From assembly GCA_034696485.1 (NCBI GenBank), contig JAQIWT010000671.1:1-16501 (forward strand): a stretch of 16,501 nt of DNA, written 5' to 3'. This document shows positions 1-13,500 of this stretch, piece by piece. A program made the position numbers and the translations under genes. Position 1 is the first letter of the stretch; each line of letters starts with the position of its first letter. A model generated the notes under the pieces. It searched no databases and was not told where the DNA came from. It saw only the letters and a list, made by a program, of their open reading frames with translations. The DNA is from Isohypsibius dastychi (lineage: Eukaryota; Tardigrada; Eutardigrada; Parachela; Isohypsibiidae).

Positions 1-1490
1 TTCACTATATTGATGCAGCGAAAACAGAAGCATATGCTCCAATTCCCAGCGATTCATTACCCAGTCCGTCCTGAATCTCGTTGGACATGCTGATGAATCT
101 TATGGATTGAAATTTTCTAACAGAGTTTAAAGTTCACGAGGCTGCCTGGAAAAGGATTCTTCGGCCACTCGATCAAATCGGATTTCGGATTGTTTCAGAG
201 CATTCGGACAGAACGTTTTGTTACCTGCAAGAAATGCCGGCGCTCTGTCTTATCAGATGACATTTGATATCGGATGAATCACTCCGAACTGAAGTCCAGA
301 AAGACACTTGGAGCTTTTGTTGTGCGGTGGCTTGTTTTGGGGAAACAGATGACAGTTGGAATCGGATGTGGATGTAGGCAACATTACGAGCTAGACAAGC
401 ACGACAACGGACTGGATGAGGTTTATTAAGCATACGATGATGCGGGATCCACTCTGGTGTGTGCGGCTCGCGACTAGAGGAAGAGAGATGGGACAGTACT
501 CCCGCTTATTCATTCGCTGATCATATGCAGTTGGAAATTTTGGGGCTAAATCGATCAATTTTGTGGAGCTTCAAAATCATTTGGCCACTTTGTGGTTTCT
601 ATTCCTGTTGAAGGATAATGTGGCCGAGATAGCGGGGATGCGATCAGACTTATCGGTGGCTGGTGTTTCAAAGTGACAACACGATCGCGGCTTAACATCA
701 CTTTGTAGCTGACTGGAACAAATATACAGCGCTCCTATCACCACCTTTTTACTCCTGGAGTCCTAGTTGACTTGTATCCATTGTTTGACCATCGAGTTTA
801 TTCAGTCGACTTCGTGCCCATGGACAGTTGTTCACTTCCTCAGGATAAGTTGGAGATCGCGTGAATCGCATCCAGTGTTTAATCAGTGTGCGGTGTTCGT
901 TTCCCGACTCGGATTTCCACTACAATTACCGTCAAGTTGCACCAAAGACTGATCTGGCCCTTCAAAAATGGAATGAAGGATGCAGAATGCGCTTAGTTTT
1001 TGCCCGTATGGGTCAATTACAAAGATTGTGGCAGTTGCGTGAGTGCCGGAATCCAATTTGCGACACGAGCTGGGACGAGTTATTATACCGACTTATATCT
1101 CCCCCAACGAATTTTGGCGCATATTAAGTCGGGAAAACGTAATACCCGACGGTACGCGATTACTTCACATCCCCCACATTTTATTCATCATCTTGGATTT
1201 TTGATCCCGTTCCATTTATCTACTCCTACATTATCGTGGAAAGAACAAATCTCCTGGATTTCGTGTTTAATTGAATGGACAATAGTCTTGTTCGGAATTC
1301 AACGAGCCGTATCATCTGATATGAAATCATTTTTCCACGAGGAATATGCGGAACAGAGTTCAGAGTGGAGAATGCCAGTCAGTCGGAAATGCATCTGGAT
1401 CTGAAACTTAGATGGATTATTACTGATGAAAAATGGATGAGTATTGAATTTTTATAGGTGTTTTAAGCATTTAATTGCCAAAATACAAGC
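1..1490. other. 5' flank and possible 5' UTR, no gene recognised
   Basis: No coding sequence, RNA gene or repeat could be supported here. The longest open frame (1000-1404, +) gives a 134-residue peptide with no recognisable domain or family pattern and is most likely chance. A promoter for the receptor gene may lie here or further left, but no convincing TATA box with an initiator was found. The last 34 bases before the ATG may be 5' UTR following a possible 3' splice site at 1456-1457. Confidence 0.5.
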
Positions 1491-1572
1491 ATGCATTTCG
1501 CATTACGCTGGCTCCCTGCCATTCTTCAGCTATACGTCCTGCTAACTCAAGTTCTGATTACGGAAGCTGAAG
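1491..1572 (+). CDS. Lar: Exon 1: start codon and signal peptide
   Basis: The exon encodes 27 residues plus one base of the next codon. A short basic start (MHFALRW) is followed by a hydrophobic core ([16 protein letters not shown]) and a polar end (TEAE), the form of a secretory signal peptide. ATG 1491 has A at -3, and an in-frame TAA at 1464-1466 rules out any upstream start in this frame within the exon. It ends at a strong donor, AAG|GTGAGT, in phase 1, which matches the phase needed by the Ig1 exon; the split codon becomes Asp28. A T-rich tract ending in AG at 1456-1457 could be a 3' splice site for a 5' UTR exon or spliced leader, but no matching upstream exon can be shown. The link to Ig1 is inferred from phase, strand and content. 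A transcript read crossing 1572/13974 would settle it. Confidence 0.78.
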
Positions 1573-4500
1573 GTGAGTCTTGTTAGCTAGTGAGCTTTGT
1601 ACGCCGGACAATACGTTCCTGGGGTTGGGACTTCATGAGAGATTTGTCTACCCTGTGGCTTTTGGTAGATATGATATAGCTTATATACTAGCTGTGAGGA
1701 GATGGGGTTCCCACAGCTAGATCCTAGCAATGTGCTATGATGGAAAGGTGAATGTGGGCTGAATACAATTTAACATGGTGTTCATACGTCGGCTAAAGCG
1801 CCGAACCTGACGTATGGATACAAGCATGGCCATATGTATGGAAACCATATACGAATACAGCGTACTTCCGACCACCGGAAAAATGAGCGCCAGCCAATCC
1901 CTACGTTTACTTTCTAATCTCTTCGACCAATCCAATTCAGGTTTCTAAACCGCGGGAACCAATCAAAATATTTCTTTAATTGATCGTTTTAATTAGCATT
2001 CGCCCGCACCCGCATCCAGCAAAAAAATCAAATGAACTCAGATAAATGTGAGAACGTCGCAAAATCAACGTAAATCGACGAAAATCAGGTATTCATCGAC
2101 TTGGAGGAAACGCAGCAAGATAACAAATGCTAAAAATGGCAGTCAAACAGAGCATCTCTAGGTTCCTTTCCTCGTTTCGGATCCGAATCCAGAATATTTC
2201 ACCAAAGAGCGATCTGTAAAACAGCAGATGTACAAATGACAACAGAAATCATCCATTTGCAGCTTAAAACGATTTTTTTCCAACAGAAATCAATAAAGCG
2301 AAATGCGTAGTAGACGTAGCTCACCTAATTTTCCATGGAGAATGTCCTTCCAAATAAAGCACTTTTCATCCTTCAAAAACCATCAAAACTTCGTCTGTAA
2401 TGAAATGAATAACGGCTGTTATTCGAAGAAGGGCAAGATTAAACGACGAGATGAGCTTACAGTTTCCAGTAGACTGAAACTGGGTCCATCTGCTAAGATC
2501 TCGATTTGGAATGTGGATTTCGGGAGGCAACAAAAATAAGGACATAAATGGGGAACAATCCCGAGCTTTTGAAGAGCGTTGAAAATGATCAAGTCCGACT
2601 TCGCAATGTTTGGCAAAACGAAATAACGGCGGAAAGCAGGAGGCGGGAATTAGCTCGAGGATAGGAAAATATCACGTAATAAACACGCTTGGTTTCCTTA
2701 TCTCGTCAAAGCACTACGTTTTAAATATATCGGGAAACATGATGTGTGGAATTTCATATTCCGAGAATATGTGGGTTCAGCATGCCTGTTCACATACGTA
2801 TGCTGGAGGTAGGTGGACAACACCTCATAAATGGGTTGTTGTCCATTACGTAATGCGAACCCTACCTGATTCTTATGTCTCATAGCCCATAATACTAGCT
2901 AAATATAAGCAAGGTAGTGGTCCATGCTTATAATATCACTCTACCAAAAGCCACCGGGTAGCTAAAAGATGTGGGAAAGGTGTGCTCGGTTTCCGGTGTC
3001 ATAGAGAGTTTGTTTGAATATCCTGGTTTCGTTTTGAGATTTCGGGGTTGGGTGATGTAAGGTCTGTTTGATTAACTTGATGAAATTATTTACGGTCGGA
3101 GGGATGAAATTACTGGACTAGATAGCAGGGCCATGTCGATCGGAAATCGCCCATCAACTTAACAAGCTGCGTAAATGCGCTCTTGGCGTCTGTCAGGAAA
3201 ATTATATCAAAAACTGAAATGATTAATATTTCTAAGCAGATTTTTTGTAGAAATTAATTTGAGTTCTGGAGGCAGTGATTCCTGAAGCTATGGATTTCGC
3301 AAAAAAATATTCAGTTTGTTACGTCTTCCAGTTAGAGTCTTTATCCGAATCTCCATTTCATTCATTCGAGAGAAAAATATGGTAATTTTGTTGAGTTTTT
3401 TAGTGGTTTAGTGTCTGTTCCGGATTATGAGTTACACATCTTTTCGATCGTTATTGCTCGTAGCGGAATATTTGCTGGGGCCAGTTGAAATTCCCGGTGG
3501 ATTATGGCTTTGATATGAATTGGTGACTTAATAGCGATTCAAATGGAGACCACTTTTATTGTGCGATGCCGACTGAGTGGTGATTATGCTGGAGCCGAAC
3601 TCAAGTAGGCTCCGGGATGAATCCCGCTGAATGACACGAATTGTGGAGGCGTCAATTATTTCCATCTCACCGAAGTGCATGTTCGCCAGTTTTACAAGCA
3701 TGCTTGTTTATTTTCATCACACTGTAATTTACCTTACTAAACGAAATAGAGACCGGATGAGGAGAGTAGTTTTTCCGTCATTTCTTGAAGGAACTAACAA
3801 AGAAAGTGGTGTCTAGTTTTTAGAGTGACTTCAGACGAGCTTGCCGAAGATTTTTAACTGCTTCCTGGGAATTGTCTGTTGTGTTTGTTCAGAGCGAAAA
3901 AGACGTCCGGATTTGTAAATTCTGCTTTGGCATACTATTTTGAATGAATTCAGTCCAGCCGGAAAAGGGACTCGGAGTCGCTATAACGAGGCAGTAAACG
4001 GAACGGCGGGTAAACATTTCGTTTTGAGAGCTGATATGCGCTAGAACAGCCCAACTACTTTGGGAGATATGGATTTTTTTGACGCCGACTTATCCCCACC
4101 ATCCCGTCCTCCTCGCCTGTTCTCGTATTTACGCATGGTTTTGTTGAGCTACGCTCGTAATCCCTTTTCCTTTTTCCGGTGTGAACTTTGCACAGGCTTG
4201 ATCGCTGATATTAATGTTCGGCATTAAGGGCTATTTGATTTGAGTGATTTTTTCATCCTCTTTGATCCCTCTTTGCATCGCGAAAAATTATCTCGTTGCG
4301 CTTTTTGTTACCAGTGTTTTCAAAAAAGGTTGATTCGTTTCTGTGAATTTTGTTTTTAGTGAAGGCTTGGTTGATAATTCGAGTGATTGTCTAGTAGAAA
4401 ATTTAGGTTTGGCTTCCATCTTCACTGAAGCGGTTAAGCTTGTTTGAGAGAATTGCACTCAAACAATCCGTTAATATAATGGCAGAAACTGCGATCAGTT

Positions 4501-7500
4501 TACAGATTGGTGGGACAGATGTCAGTTTGGTCGGGATTCTGCCTGTTGTCATCGCGGCGGAATCCATAGGAGTGTTCCAGATTTGGACATGTTCTACGAT
4601 GTTGTTTATCTCCCTGATCTGGCGATTTGCTTGCATTGAAAGAATTTTCGCAGTCCTTAATGCAACTTTGATTTAACTGGCACTTATTGAATTGCCATAA
4701 TTTTAAATGGTTTCTCTCTGGGTTGCTCCTGGAAGGCCGTTCCAGTCTCGACCCAAACTGACCAGGGGGTACATGTTGAGTGGTAAATGACATACAAATC
4801 CCTGTTTACTCCTGCTTCCGTTTGGTTGTGCAAATCGGTTCTGCAGCCTTAGCGACATTTTGTATGTTTGATATGAAAAGAGATTGAGATCAAAATCTAC
4901 AGTAAGATTACCCTCGTTACATATTTCCCGGTTGTCGAGCGTCCATGTGGTATTTCAGGGCGGAATTCGTTTCGAAAGTGTTCATATTTCTGGACTGGTT
5001 TATATTCAACTGAAGTTAGAATGAACTCCGTTTTTTGAGGTGAATTTGGTTTTCGGTAAACACTCAGAATCTTTTTTCGTGACATCCTTTGTTGGGATTT
5101 TCTTACATATTTACGCGGTCTTTCTTATTGTGTTTACTTCAGCGTTAAGCATAAAAATGGCTATAAAAGAAGAGTAAAAGGTGGAGTGGATTCAAGTAGA
5201 AGTTTAAGACGATCTACATTCAAGAATATTATTGGGATGAAAAGAAATCGATATGTGGCGGTGAATGCCCCGGCTCGCCGCAGTTTGCTTTGAGACGTCT
5301 TGTATTAGAATAATCCATCCAGTTCGTGCCATTCCATAACAAAAGTTTAACTGTCAGAAAGACCGCTTTTGATTGCTTGTGTCCATTTTGAAAGAGTGTA
5401 CATTGCAAATTGATTTGCCTTGCCGTGTTTCTAATTGGGAGGAAGCTGAATGACGTTTTGAATACATTTCCTGGACGTTGGAGGAAATGCGTAATGGTTA
5501 TGTCCTCCAAGTGGACACTGAGCAAGTTGTAAATCATCCTTGAAGAGCGATGAGTAATTTCCGTGGTGAATGGGAGAGTGGTTCTGGTTGAGATCGTTAG
5601 CGTTTGTTTCTCATGGCGAAATATTTTGGTCATCTGAAGTTTCGAAATTTTGTAACGAGGAAGAGTTTTCGAAAATGCATTGTTTATATTTAAAATTTGT
5701 GTTTTTGATCAATCGTTTCTTTTCGATGGTTGGCAGCTGTACTAGAGGTGTTCGTGGTTTTTGTAGTGTCACTGGATAGTTCGGATTCTGACAACAAATA
5801 CGCTTCTTCTGCGGAATGAAGAAGAAACTGTTCCGTGTGGTGAAGGAAAGTTCGGCTGATGTTTTTGAGCGAGAGATTCTCGGACAGTGAACCTTGGAAG
5901 TCTAGTTAGGCCGGCAGATGGCGTTGCTTTTCCGTCTCTTTCATGGCTGTAGTAGCGTTTGTGGTGCCGCATTGCAACATCACTCTAGTAGCTGATTGTC
6001 GTTGAGGTTTTGATGTGGTCAAGTCGTATTTGAAATACAGGTTTGGTTTGTTTTGACAGGAAATTTTCAGTTCGTGCGAATTCTGGAATTATAGTGATCT
6101 TGTTGGGGACTTCGCCTATTTATCGTAGCATTCTCCGTTCTTCACTGCGATTCCATTGTTGCACCAGTTTCGAGACGTTTGGGCTGATCTGCCAGCATGA
6201 TCCAGATAATTAGTTTCTCGAAACTTGTTCAGCTATCCTTTGGGAATGCGAATGAAAAGAGTAGAAGAAATCTATCCTGCATATCAAGTGCTAAAGTAAG
6301 ACAGGATTAACAAGCAGAAATTGGCAAGTGGTTTGGTCACTCAAGTTGATGTCCCGCAAGGAATCATCCTGTATTCCGGTTCTCTCATGGTGGCACGCCT
6401 GACCAAATTGTGCCGGAAGTGATGTGCTGTCGGCGTCAGGATTTCAGTGAATGAAACTACAATCTCCCGGAAACGGATGGCTTGGTTTCCAGGTTGTGGT
6501 CAGCCACTGCTGGCCTACATCTCTCCAATGACTTGTTGTGAGCTCAGAGTAGCAGCATGAGTTCGAACAATTAATTCACTCGGTTCGGCCATTTGCATTC
6601 GTGAAAAGCCATAGCATTAAATATCACGAGAAATCGTCCAAAGTTTACGAAAACCTATTTTTTAATAACTGAGATTGGGCTTGAAATTCTTCCAGCCTCG
6701 CCGAGCTGAGGCTCGATGGTGACCTTTGTTGCGTGAGTGAGGTCGCCTTGAGATAGCCTCTTCCGACGTACCTGAATCTAGGTGGGATGCTTGAATCTGG
6801 TTGAGTATTGTTGACGCTGGCACTTGATATATTAGTTGAGAAAGGTAAGCCCTGTGTGTGCCTGGAGCACTGGGCTCTCTTCATCCTCTTCCGTTTCATC
6901 ATATGTACACGTTTGCAAACAGTGCCTATCAACTTTGATTTGCCAGGGATAGACATCAATCTGTGCATTTCACGCTGGAGCGCACTCCTTTTTTATTGCT
7001 CGGTCAGTCACGTCTGATTTGGTATCTCTTCTTGTTCGACGCTCAGACACTCTGTTCTTGCCATTCCTCCCTTTTCCATTCTCCAAAGTGGCCCTGGGCA
7101 GTGGCGGAAATAAAAAAAAAGATGAGTGGGTGTACTCTAGGCCAAAGTGTTTCTTCCAGAGATTCAACCCACGTCGCGAGTTTTTGCATTTAATGCTGAG
7201 ATTTTTTGCCGGTTAGTGTTTCAAGGGACCTTTTTTGCGTCCATTCTTGTTAAACTGATCTCCCTAGTTGGCGAAATCCCTTTCATCCAGCAGAAGATCT
7301 GTCATTGACTTACACTTTCAAGTGAGGTTTGGAAGAGATCAGAAAGGCATTTAAGTATAGTAAAGTGCTGAGTTGTGTCTTCCGTTTCTTGCCTGCGTGG
7401 TTGGGTGAATTGAGAAATTAATCGGGCGCATGTGTGTATATGGAATGGGAACTGTTGTGGAATAGCGATTTCTTCGTGTCTTCATCCTGCTGTCAGTGTT

Positions 7501-10500
7501 CGCAGGCCCTACTGTTCACGTTATTCCACTGCTCATCCAGAGCAAACCCCGGTTATCTTGACAGCGTTGATCTTTCCAGCTTGATCCAACTTTCCCATCT
7601 ACGTCCCGCCCAAAATCCTACGGACCATTTTGCCGGTTGTAAGCGCTCCACCGGTCCGAAATGAGGAGAGGCCTTTGATGTTTAATCTGGGAGAGTAGTC
7701 GTGTTGGATTTTATTTGAACTCTTTTTCCGGAATATTTCATGAATACTTTGATGACCTGGTATTAAACGGGTGTGACACTGTTATGTAATTGCCAGTAGT
7801 TTGATGACAAATTGCGACATTAGATGCTCGTTTGCCGGTGATTACTCTATTTCACGCCAGCGGATATCACGTTCGTGGATGTTTGATTGAAAAATTCTAC
7901 TGGCTCGATACGAGAGGAAAAAGGAAGCTATGATAGTTGCTTTTACCATTATGAGGATGACAAGTTGGATGTTTGGCGAACGGATGCGGGAATGTTTCGT
8001 TTTGTTAGACGTCCATCATTTTGCGTTGAGAGTGACCTGGATTGGAGAATCACACTAATTGATCTTTGCAAAGTGATGTGTAAAGCTGCCTCGAGGGAAA
8101 AATGCTCACAGCTGAGGCAGTTCTCAACATGGTCCTTATTCTGTTCCGTAAGTTTGTGGAAATGTCATGTGCATATTCGGGGGGAATTTTTGATTAGAAA
8201 TTAAAAGCTCTTGGCCAGACGGGAAACCGTTTGTTGTTGTCAATGATGTGGAATCGACTAACCGTATTAAACGGGATTTTGACGGTTGACTAGCTATTTG
8301 AATTGTTCAGGGCTTCTCATCAACTGTTCTCGTCGGCTTTTCGTATTTTGTTTTATCCTTGTTTGCTTTGATGTTTGTCTGCTATAATGAGGTGGTTGCA
8401 CCATCCTGGATGCACGTAGGCTCGGAGATATTTCTTAATTGGTATGCCGGAAGAGTTGCTTGTTGAAACAGAATGGGTTTCCCGGAAGTACAGTTATTTC
8501 GGTCGATCACACTGACCGTTACTCAGTATTCTTTTTTCCATGGTACCTGATAGCCTCTGGGTTTTTCACGTGGATTTTTTACGAACACTCCACAAGGTTT
8601 TTGTTGGATTTTTCACAAATAATCGCATTAAGAAATGCCCGTTTTTTTGTGGTGTTTGTTCGGTGTAGTTCCGTCTAATTTTTCTCTTTGGATAATCTGA
8701 TTTACGGTTTATTGATTCACTCCTGGTCTGGAAAGATTCTTGACATTGTTCGAACGATGTCTGGCTGCGACGGTTTCTCGTTGGGAGAAATTTAGGTCAA
8801 GATGAAAAATGTAGGATCAACATTGTCCGGGATTTGGAAAGATGGGGACGGGAAGAAATTCGTGAGGGGAAATGCAGGCATTCAACGGACAAGAGCACTT
8901 CACCTTTTATAATGGATGCTTCGGAAATCTATCTTGTAGATTCATTCAGGAATAGGAGCACTTAGATTGCAGATGAGTTACGCAGTCTGATCTGGTAAAC
9001 TTTGGCCCGGCGTTTCATCCTTGTGAACCTGATAAAAGGGGCGAAATTAGGGATACTCTGGCGACTGTATGTCCACAAATTCTGGAGCGTATGAGAGGCC
9101 CTCCTGGCAATCGGTGTCAATTCAGGTGCGTGTAAAACTAATTTGTCGCTGACACAGAATGTTCTTTTCTTCCTTCTTCCTCCTTTCTCCAACGTGGTCT
9201 ATAAATGTGCAAGTGTGGGTTGCATGTAATTTCAAAGTGTCGGTCAATATTTGGGCGCCGGGTCTGTTCCTCCTCGAATGCGTGTCCTTTCTTCTTTTGT
9301 ACATCACCCAATAAAATACCACAACTTCCTACTTGGATTCATTGCATGTCCACAGGGAGTTCTAGTTGGGGTACTACGGTAGTTTTCGCGCTTGACGTGA
9401 GATGGTTCGTCGTTATTAGCTTTCGTTTTTACGGTGGAGCAAGTTGGGGGATTGCACATTTTTTGTAGCTCTGCGCAGGAACGCCGGGGGACTTGGGTAC
9501 TGATCAATAGCTCGTCGACACGGTTCGCATGATCAGATTTCTTTTCCCAGGCATGTTTTATTACGATGATTAAAGTCAATGTTGATTCAGGTTAACTTGG
9601 ACGATGACCTTTTTTGGAGCAGCGAAGTAATTTTCTTCTCTGCTTTTGTTTTACATAACGCTTTTATAACTGGAAAACATTTTTTCCTTTTTCTTCTCGG
9701 TTTGACCGGAAACTAGTGGTTTTCGTGCACCGGAAGTGTAGATGATGATGATGGGAACTCGGAAGTTTGATTCATAGCGTAAAATACAATGGTGGGTTCA
9801 GATCGAGTCTTGGAGTGAAATGCTGGATATTGGGTTTCCTTTACGAAATTATGAATTGCTGTTTTGATGAGCATCGGCAATTTCAATGGTTCAAGCAATA
9901 TAATGCGGGGCTGGACTTGGTCATTTAAGTGACACTTGCAGTGAATAAATTTGTGATAATGCGTGCTAATGTCATTGCGATAATGCAATGCCCTCAGCCG
10001 GAACATGGCAAAGAAGGAGTAAAAAGGGACCTTGGTCATGCGTGGGAGAAGAAGGGCTGTAGATGTGGAGTATTTTGACGATTAAAGCCTCTTCCGGTGT
10101 TTCGGTTCAGCACCTCCTTTTTCTTGTTTGTTAGACATCGAAATGTGAAAATCCATCCCAATGAAAGAGGGCAAGGAACTCGACTCCAGTCGCTAGACCA
10201 ACGCACGCCATCTGCTAAAGAATGGAGTTTTTTTGGGACGACAGGTGGCGCTGTGATTTGAAATTTGGTCACCGCTGTTTTGTCCAGTTTCTCGTTGTAA
10301 ATAAAACATTCATCAGTAATGTTTATTGTATTACATAATTATCATTGTTTATGACAGTTATTATGATTGTTTGTATTAATTATGGTAAGTCTGTTGGCGA
10401 TGAAAAACTCACGCAATTACATAGCCATAATAGTCATCATAATTGTTGATACCAGTGTCAAATTTATCCGAAATGTTGGCCTTCGTAATGTAGTAATTTG

Positions 10501-13500
10501 AGGGAAATAAGGTTTGATGAACGTTATGACTTGAGATGGTTTTGAGCAAAATTCCGGAAGGTTGCAGAATTTCTGGGTTTGTCTGAAATATCTGAATTTA
10601 ATAATATATATGTCGTATGAATATAATATATATTTATATAGTAATATCTGTTTGTCTGAATTTCCTTTTTATTGTACCAGTTGATAGGGGTTGTCATATC
10701 AATACTTGAGGCCTCCTAGGTCCATGTTTTTCTGATTTTTCCGTAATGAAGGAGACCAGTTGGAATGTTTTCATTGATCGGATGTACAGTATGTGGTTCT
10801 TTCAGTCAGCCAAGTTTGGTGGTGCCTTGATTTGTTCGACATTTTGTTGAGATACAAGCTTTGTGTTTTTGCGACACCGTGCTTCTTTTTTTCCTCTCGG
10901 CGATGAAAAGAGCAAAAAGCCAGAGTGTTCCTGTTATTTTGCCAAAAAAGCCTTATCGACCGCTCAACTGTAAATAATGGTTCTCCAGAGCAGCGTAGAA
11001 GCCCCATTGACAAAATGCCCATCCGGAAGATGTACGGGCTTAGTGGCGTAACTTATCTCGCCTATTCACAGTGCAAAATAAGTGGCTTTTTTCCGCACAA
11101 GGAGCACGAGTTTTTTGTCAGGGCTTGAAGGGCTGATGGGTGATAAAACAGTTTGAGTGTCGCATCTCATGCCTCTTCCTCTCGGAGAGGCTTGCGGATT
11201 CGAACAGTCCCTTCCCCTTATGGAGCGAGTGAAAATGGTCCAACGAATCGATTGTCTACATTGCAATTCTTTCTGCTTTGGCGAGAGGTCCATAACGCGC
11301 GGGCTTGTTAAGTAAATAACGGGCTACTTTATGAAACGTATTGCTCCAATGGTCAGATGATACCCCGAGTCGTATACTATACATTCGGACTGAATAGCAA
11401 ACGACATCGCACATGGGACTTGGATGAAGTTGTTCAAAGTTTTCCCTAAAGCTATCGTGAAACTCTAGATTTTTCAATAGGAGCAAATTGTGTGACCTCG
11501 TTACGCTTCATATTCCACTGTGTCCACTTTGTATCTTTCCTTTGTAATCTTTGGCGCTGGTTGCGTGTTCCACCGGTGCTGGTGACCTTTGCGGTTCCGG
11601 CATAAAGAGGAAATACCGCGAACACATTTGGGAAAGAGGGAGAATAGAAGAGGGTTATGATCAAGTGGTGAAGAAAGGATGACGTGAATGGCATTTCTGG
11701 GTGAAGAGAGATGATGAAAGATCAGTGATTTTACTGTTTAATCCGCAATCGGGAAGTGAAATCTGCGAGATTGTCTTTCTTCTATCTCACCACCAAGTCA
11801 GTGGGACATGCTTGCATGGGATTTGGGCTGGAACGAGAGCGCCGGGGATGGGGATCCATAAAGATATATCTACTGTGGGTGGATGATAAACAAGCGGCAA
11901 CTATAGAAACGCCGGCGCACAGAAGCGGGAGCCATTTAGTCAAATAGACCTCCTCTACATGGCTTAATCGCAAGGAGCAATGGGAATGATTATTTTGGAA
12001 AAGTCCCTTTCATAATTTCTCATTATTTACTCTCGTTTGCTGGTGGAGCCTAGCGCCCATGACGTATCCTTCACGATATGCGTGATTCCACCGATTAGTT
12101 CACTCTGGCACCCACTCCAGCTTCCCCTCTGATCCCGCTTCCCGTGCGGAGTTTTATTAAACTTTTTCCGGGGTAGAGTTCGGCGCATTGTTTGCACCTT
12201 GACTTGTGTGCGGCGGATATTCATTAGAATTATATTTCGTGTGTATCGCGGTTTATGGACGGCGATGTGGAATGGCATCAGTTTTTATTTTCATTGCCCG
12301 TAAAGCATCGCTGTCAGGTCATTATTATTCGCTTTTTATGCGTCTCATATGTTTCATGCCCGAATAATCTCCTGCGCTACACCCGTTTTTCGCCAAGACC
12401 CGGATAGAGCCTTGCCTCTTTTTTTCATGTCAAACAGTATTATGGATCACTACTGAGCTTGATGCATTACATTGGTGGAATATGTTAACCTCGGAACTCT
12501 TTTTGAATATAATATTACTCACACGTAAGTTTAAAATTAGGTTCTCTGGCTTGATCGAGAATTAGGGTGCTTTATGTTCGTTTAAATTTTCGACTTCAAT
12601 TGCTGGTTGCAAAGCCGTTTTGAAGGATGTCAGTTTTGATCGCAATAGGAAACCGTAATGATCTTGTAATCATGTAACGTTCACTGGTTGATTTATAATT
12701 AATTTGATCCTCCCAAGCGTACAAAGTGTCTCGCGCCGGTAAAATGACAGTTCCCCTTCCCTTTAGTGCTTTGTGAGAACGGCGCTTTACGGAAAGCGAT
12801 GATCGTGAGCTTTTTGTTCAGTTCACCTGAAGTGATTCTGTTTTTCGTTGTATTTTTTTCGAAAAAGCCATTTTGGTGGCACTGGAATTTGTGGGGATTT
12901 TTTTGGGGTGAACAAACTGGGAATCAAATGTTCTAACTAATGCAGACTTGGCGTGTTCCAAAAACTCGGTCAAACGTGCTTCCGCACCGAACAATTTGTA
13001 TTTTTTCTCCCTCGTATAATGGATCACCACAGGCGATCTTTAGATGTCAGAACCCCAAAGTGGCTTTGCGAGTTCTCTGGGTTTTGAGTGTAATTCGCTT
13101 GACATGCTGCTAAGAGACCCATCATATGCTGTAATTGCTTTCGACCCCGTCTTTGTGATTGAGCAGCGGAAATTATTCCCCTTTTTTCCATCAAGCTTTT
13201 TGCGTTCGGTAATTTGACGGTCTTTTGTTCTCTTAACGAGTAATTGTCGCAAACATGGTAACATCCTGTTGACTCAGTAGCCGGCTCTTGTTGACCATAC
13301 TGTTTTCATCCCACATTATCTTGCCTAATTAACTTAATCTACATACTTTGTAGTTGACTGGGCGGTTGCCGATTGATAGCTTGACCCGGTCGATGCAGCA
13401 GTTCGGGCGAAGATACCATCTTTGATCCAATTCCATTCCAGTTTTTCCTTCAGATTTTTGTATGAGTTCATCTTTTGGTTGGATTAATTTTTCGAGTGAA

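Noticed and set aside
1000-1404. 134-codon open frame on the + strand upstream of the receptor gene
   Set aside because: The peptide shows no family, motif, signal peptide or repeat that I recognise, and it lies among other chance frames of similar size.
5229-5633. 134-codon open frame on the - strand within intron 1
   Set aside because: A short CGEPGH string recalls a zinc knuckle, but the rest of the cysteine and histidine pattern is missing and no partner domain is present. It looks like chance.
9743-9754. Short GAT microsatellite
   Set aside because: Only about four units, within the range expected by chance, and in no special context.
11171-11215. GGATTCGAAC resembling a tRNA B-box on the - strand, next to a GCCTCT/AGAGGC hairpin
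   Set aside because: The bases around it do not form a T-arm stem, and no D-arm, anticodon arm or acceptor stem could be found at the right spacing.
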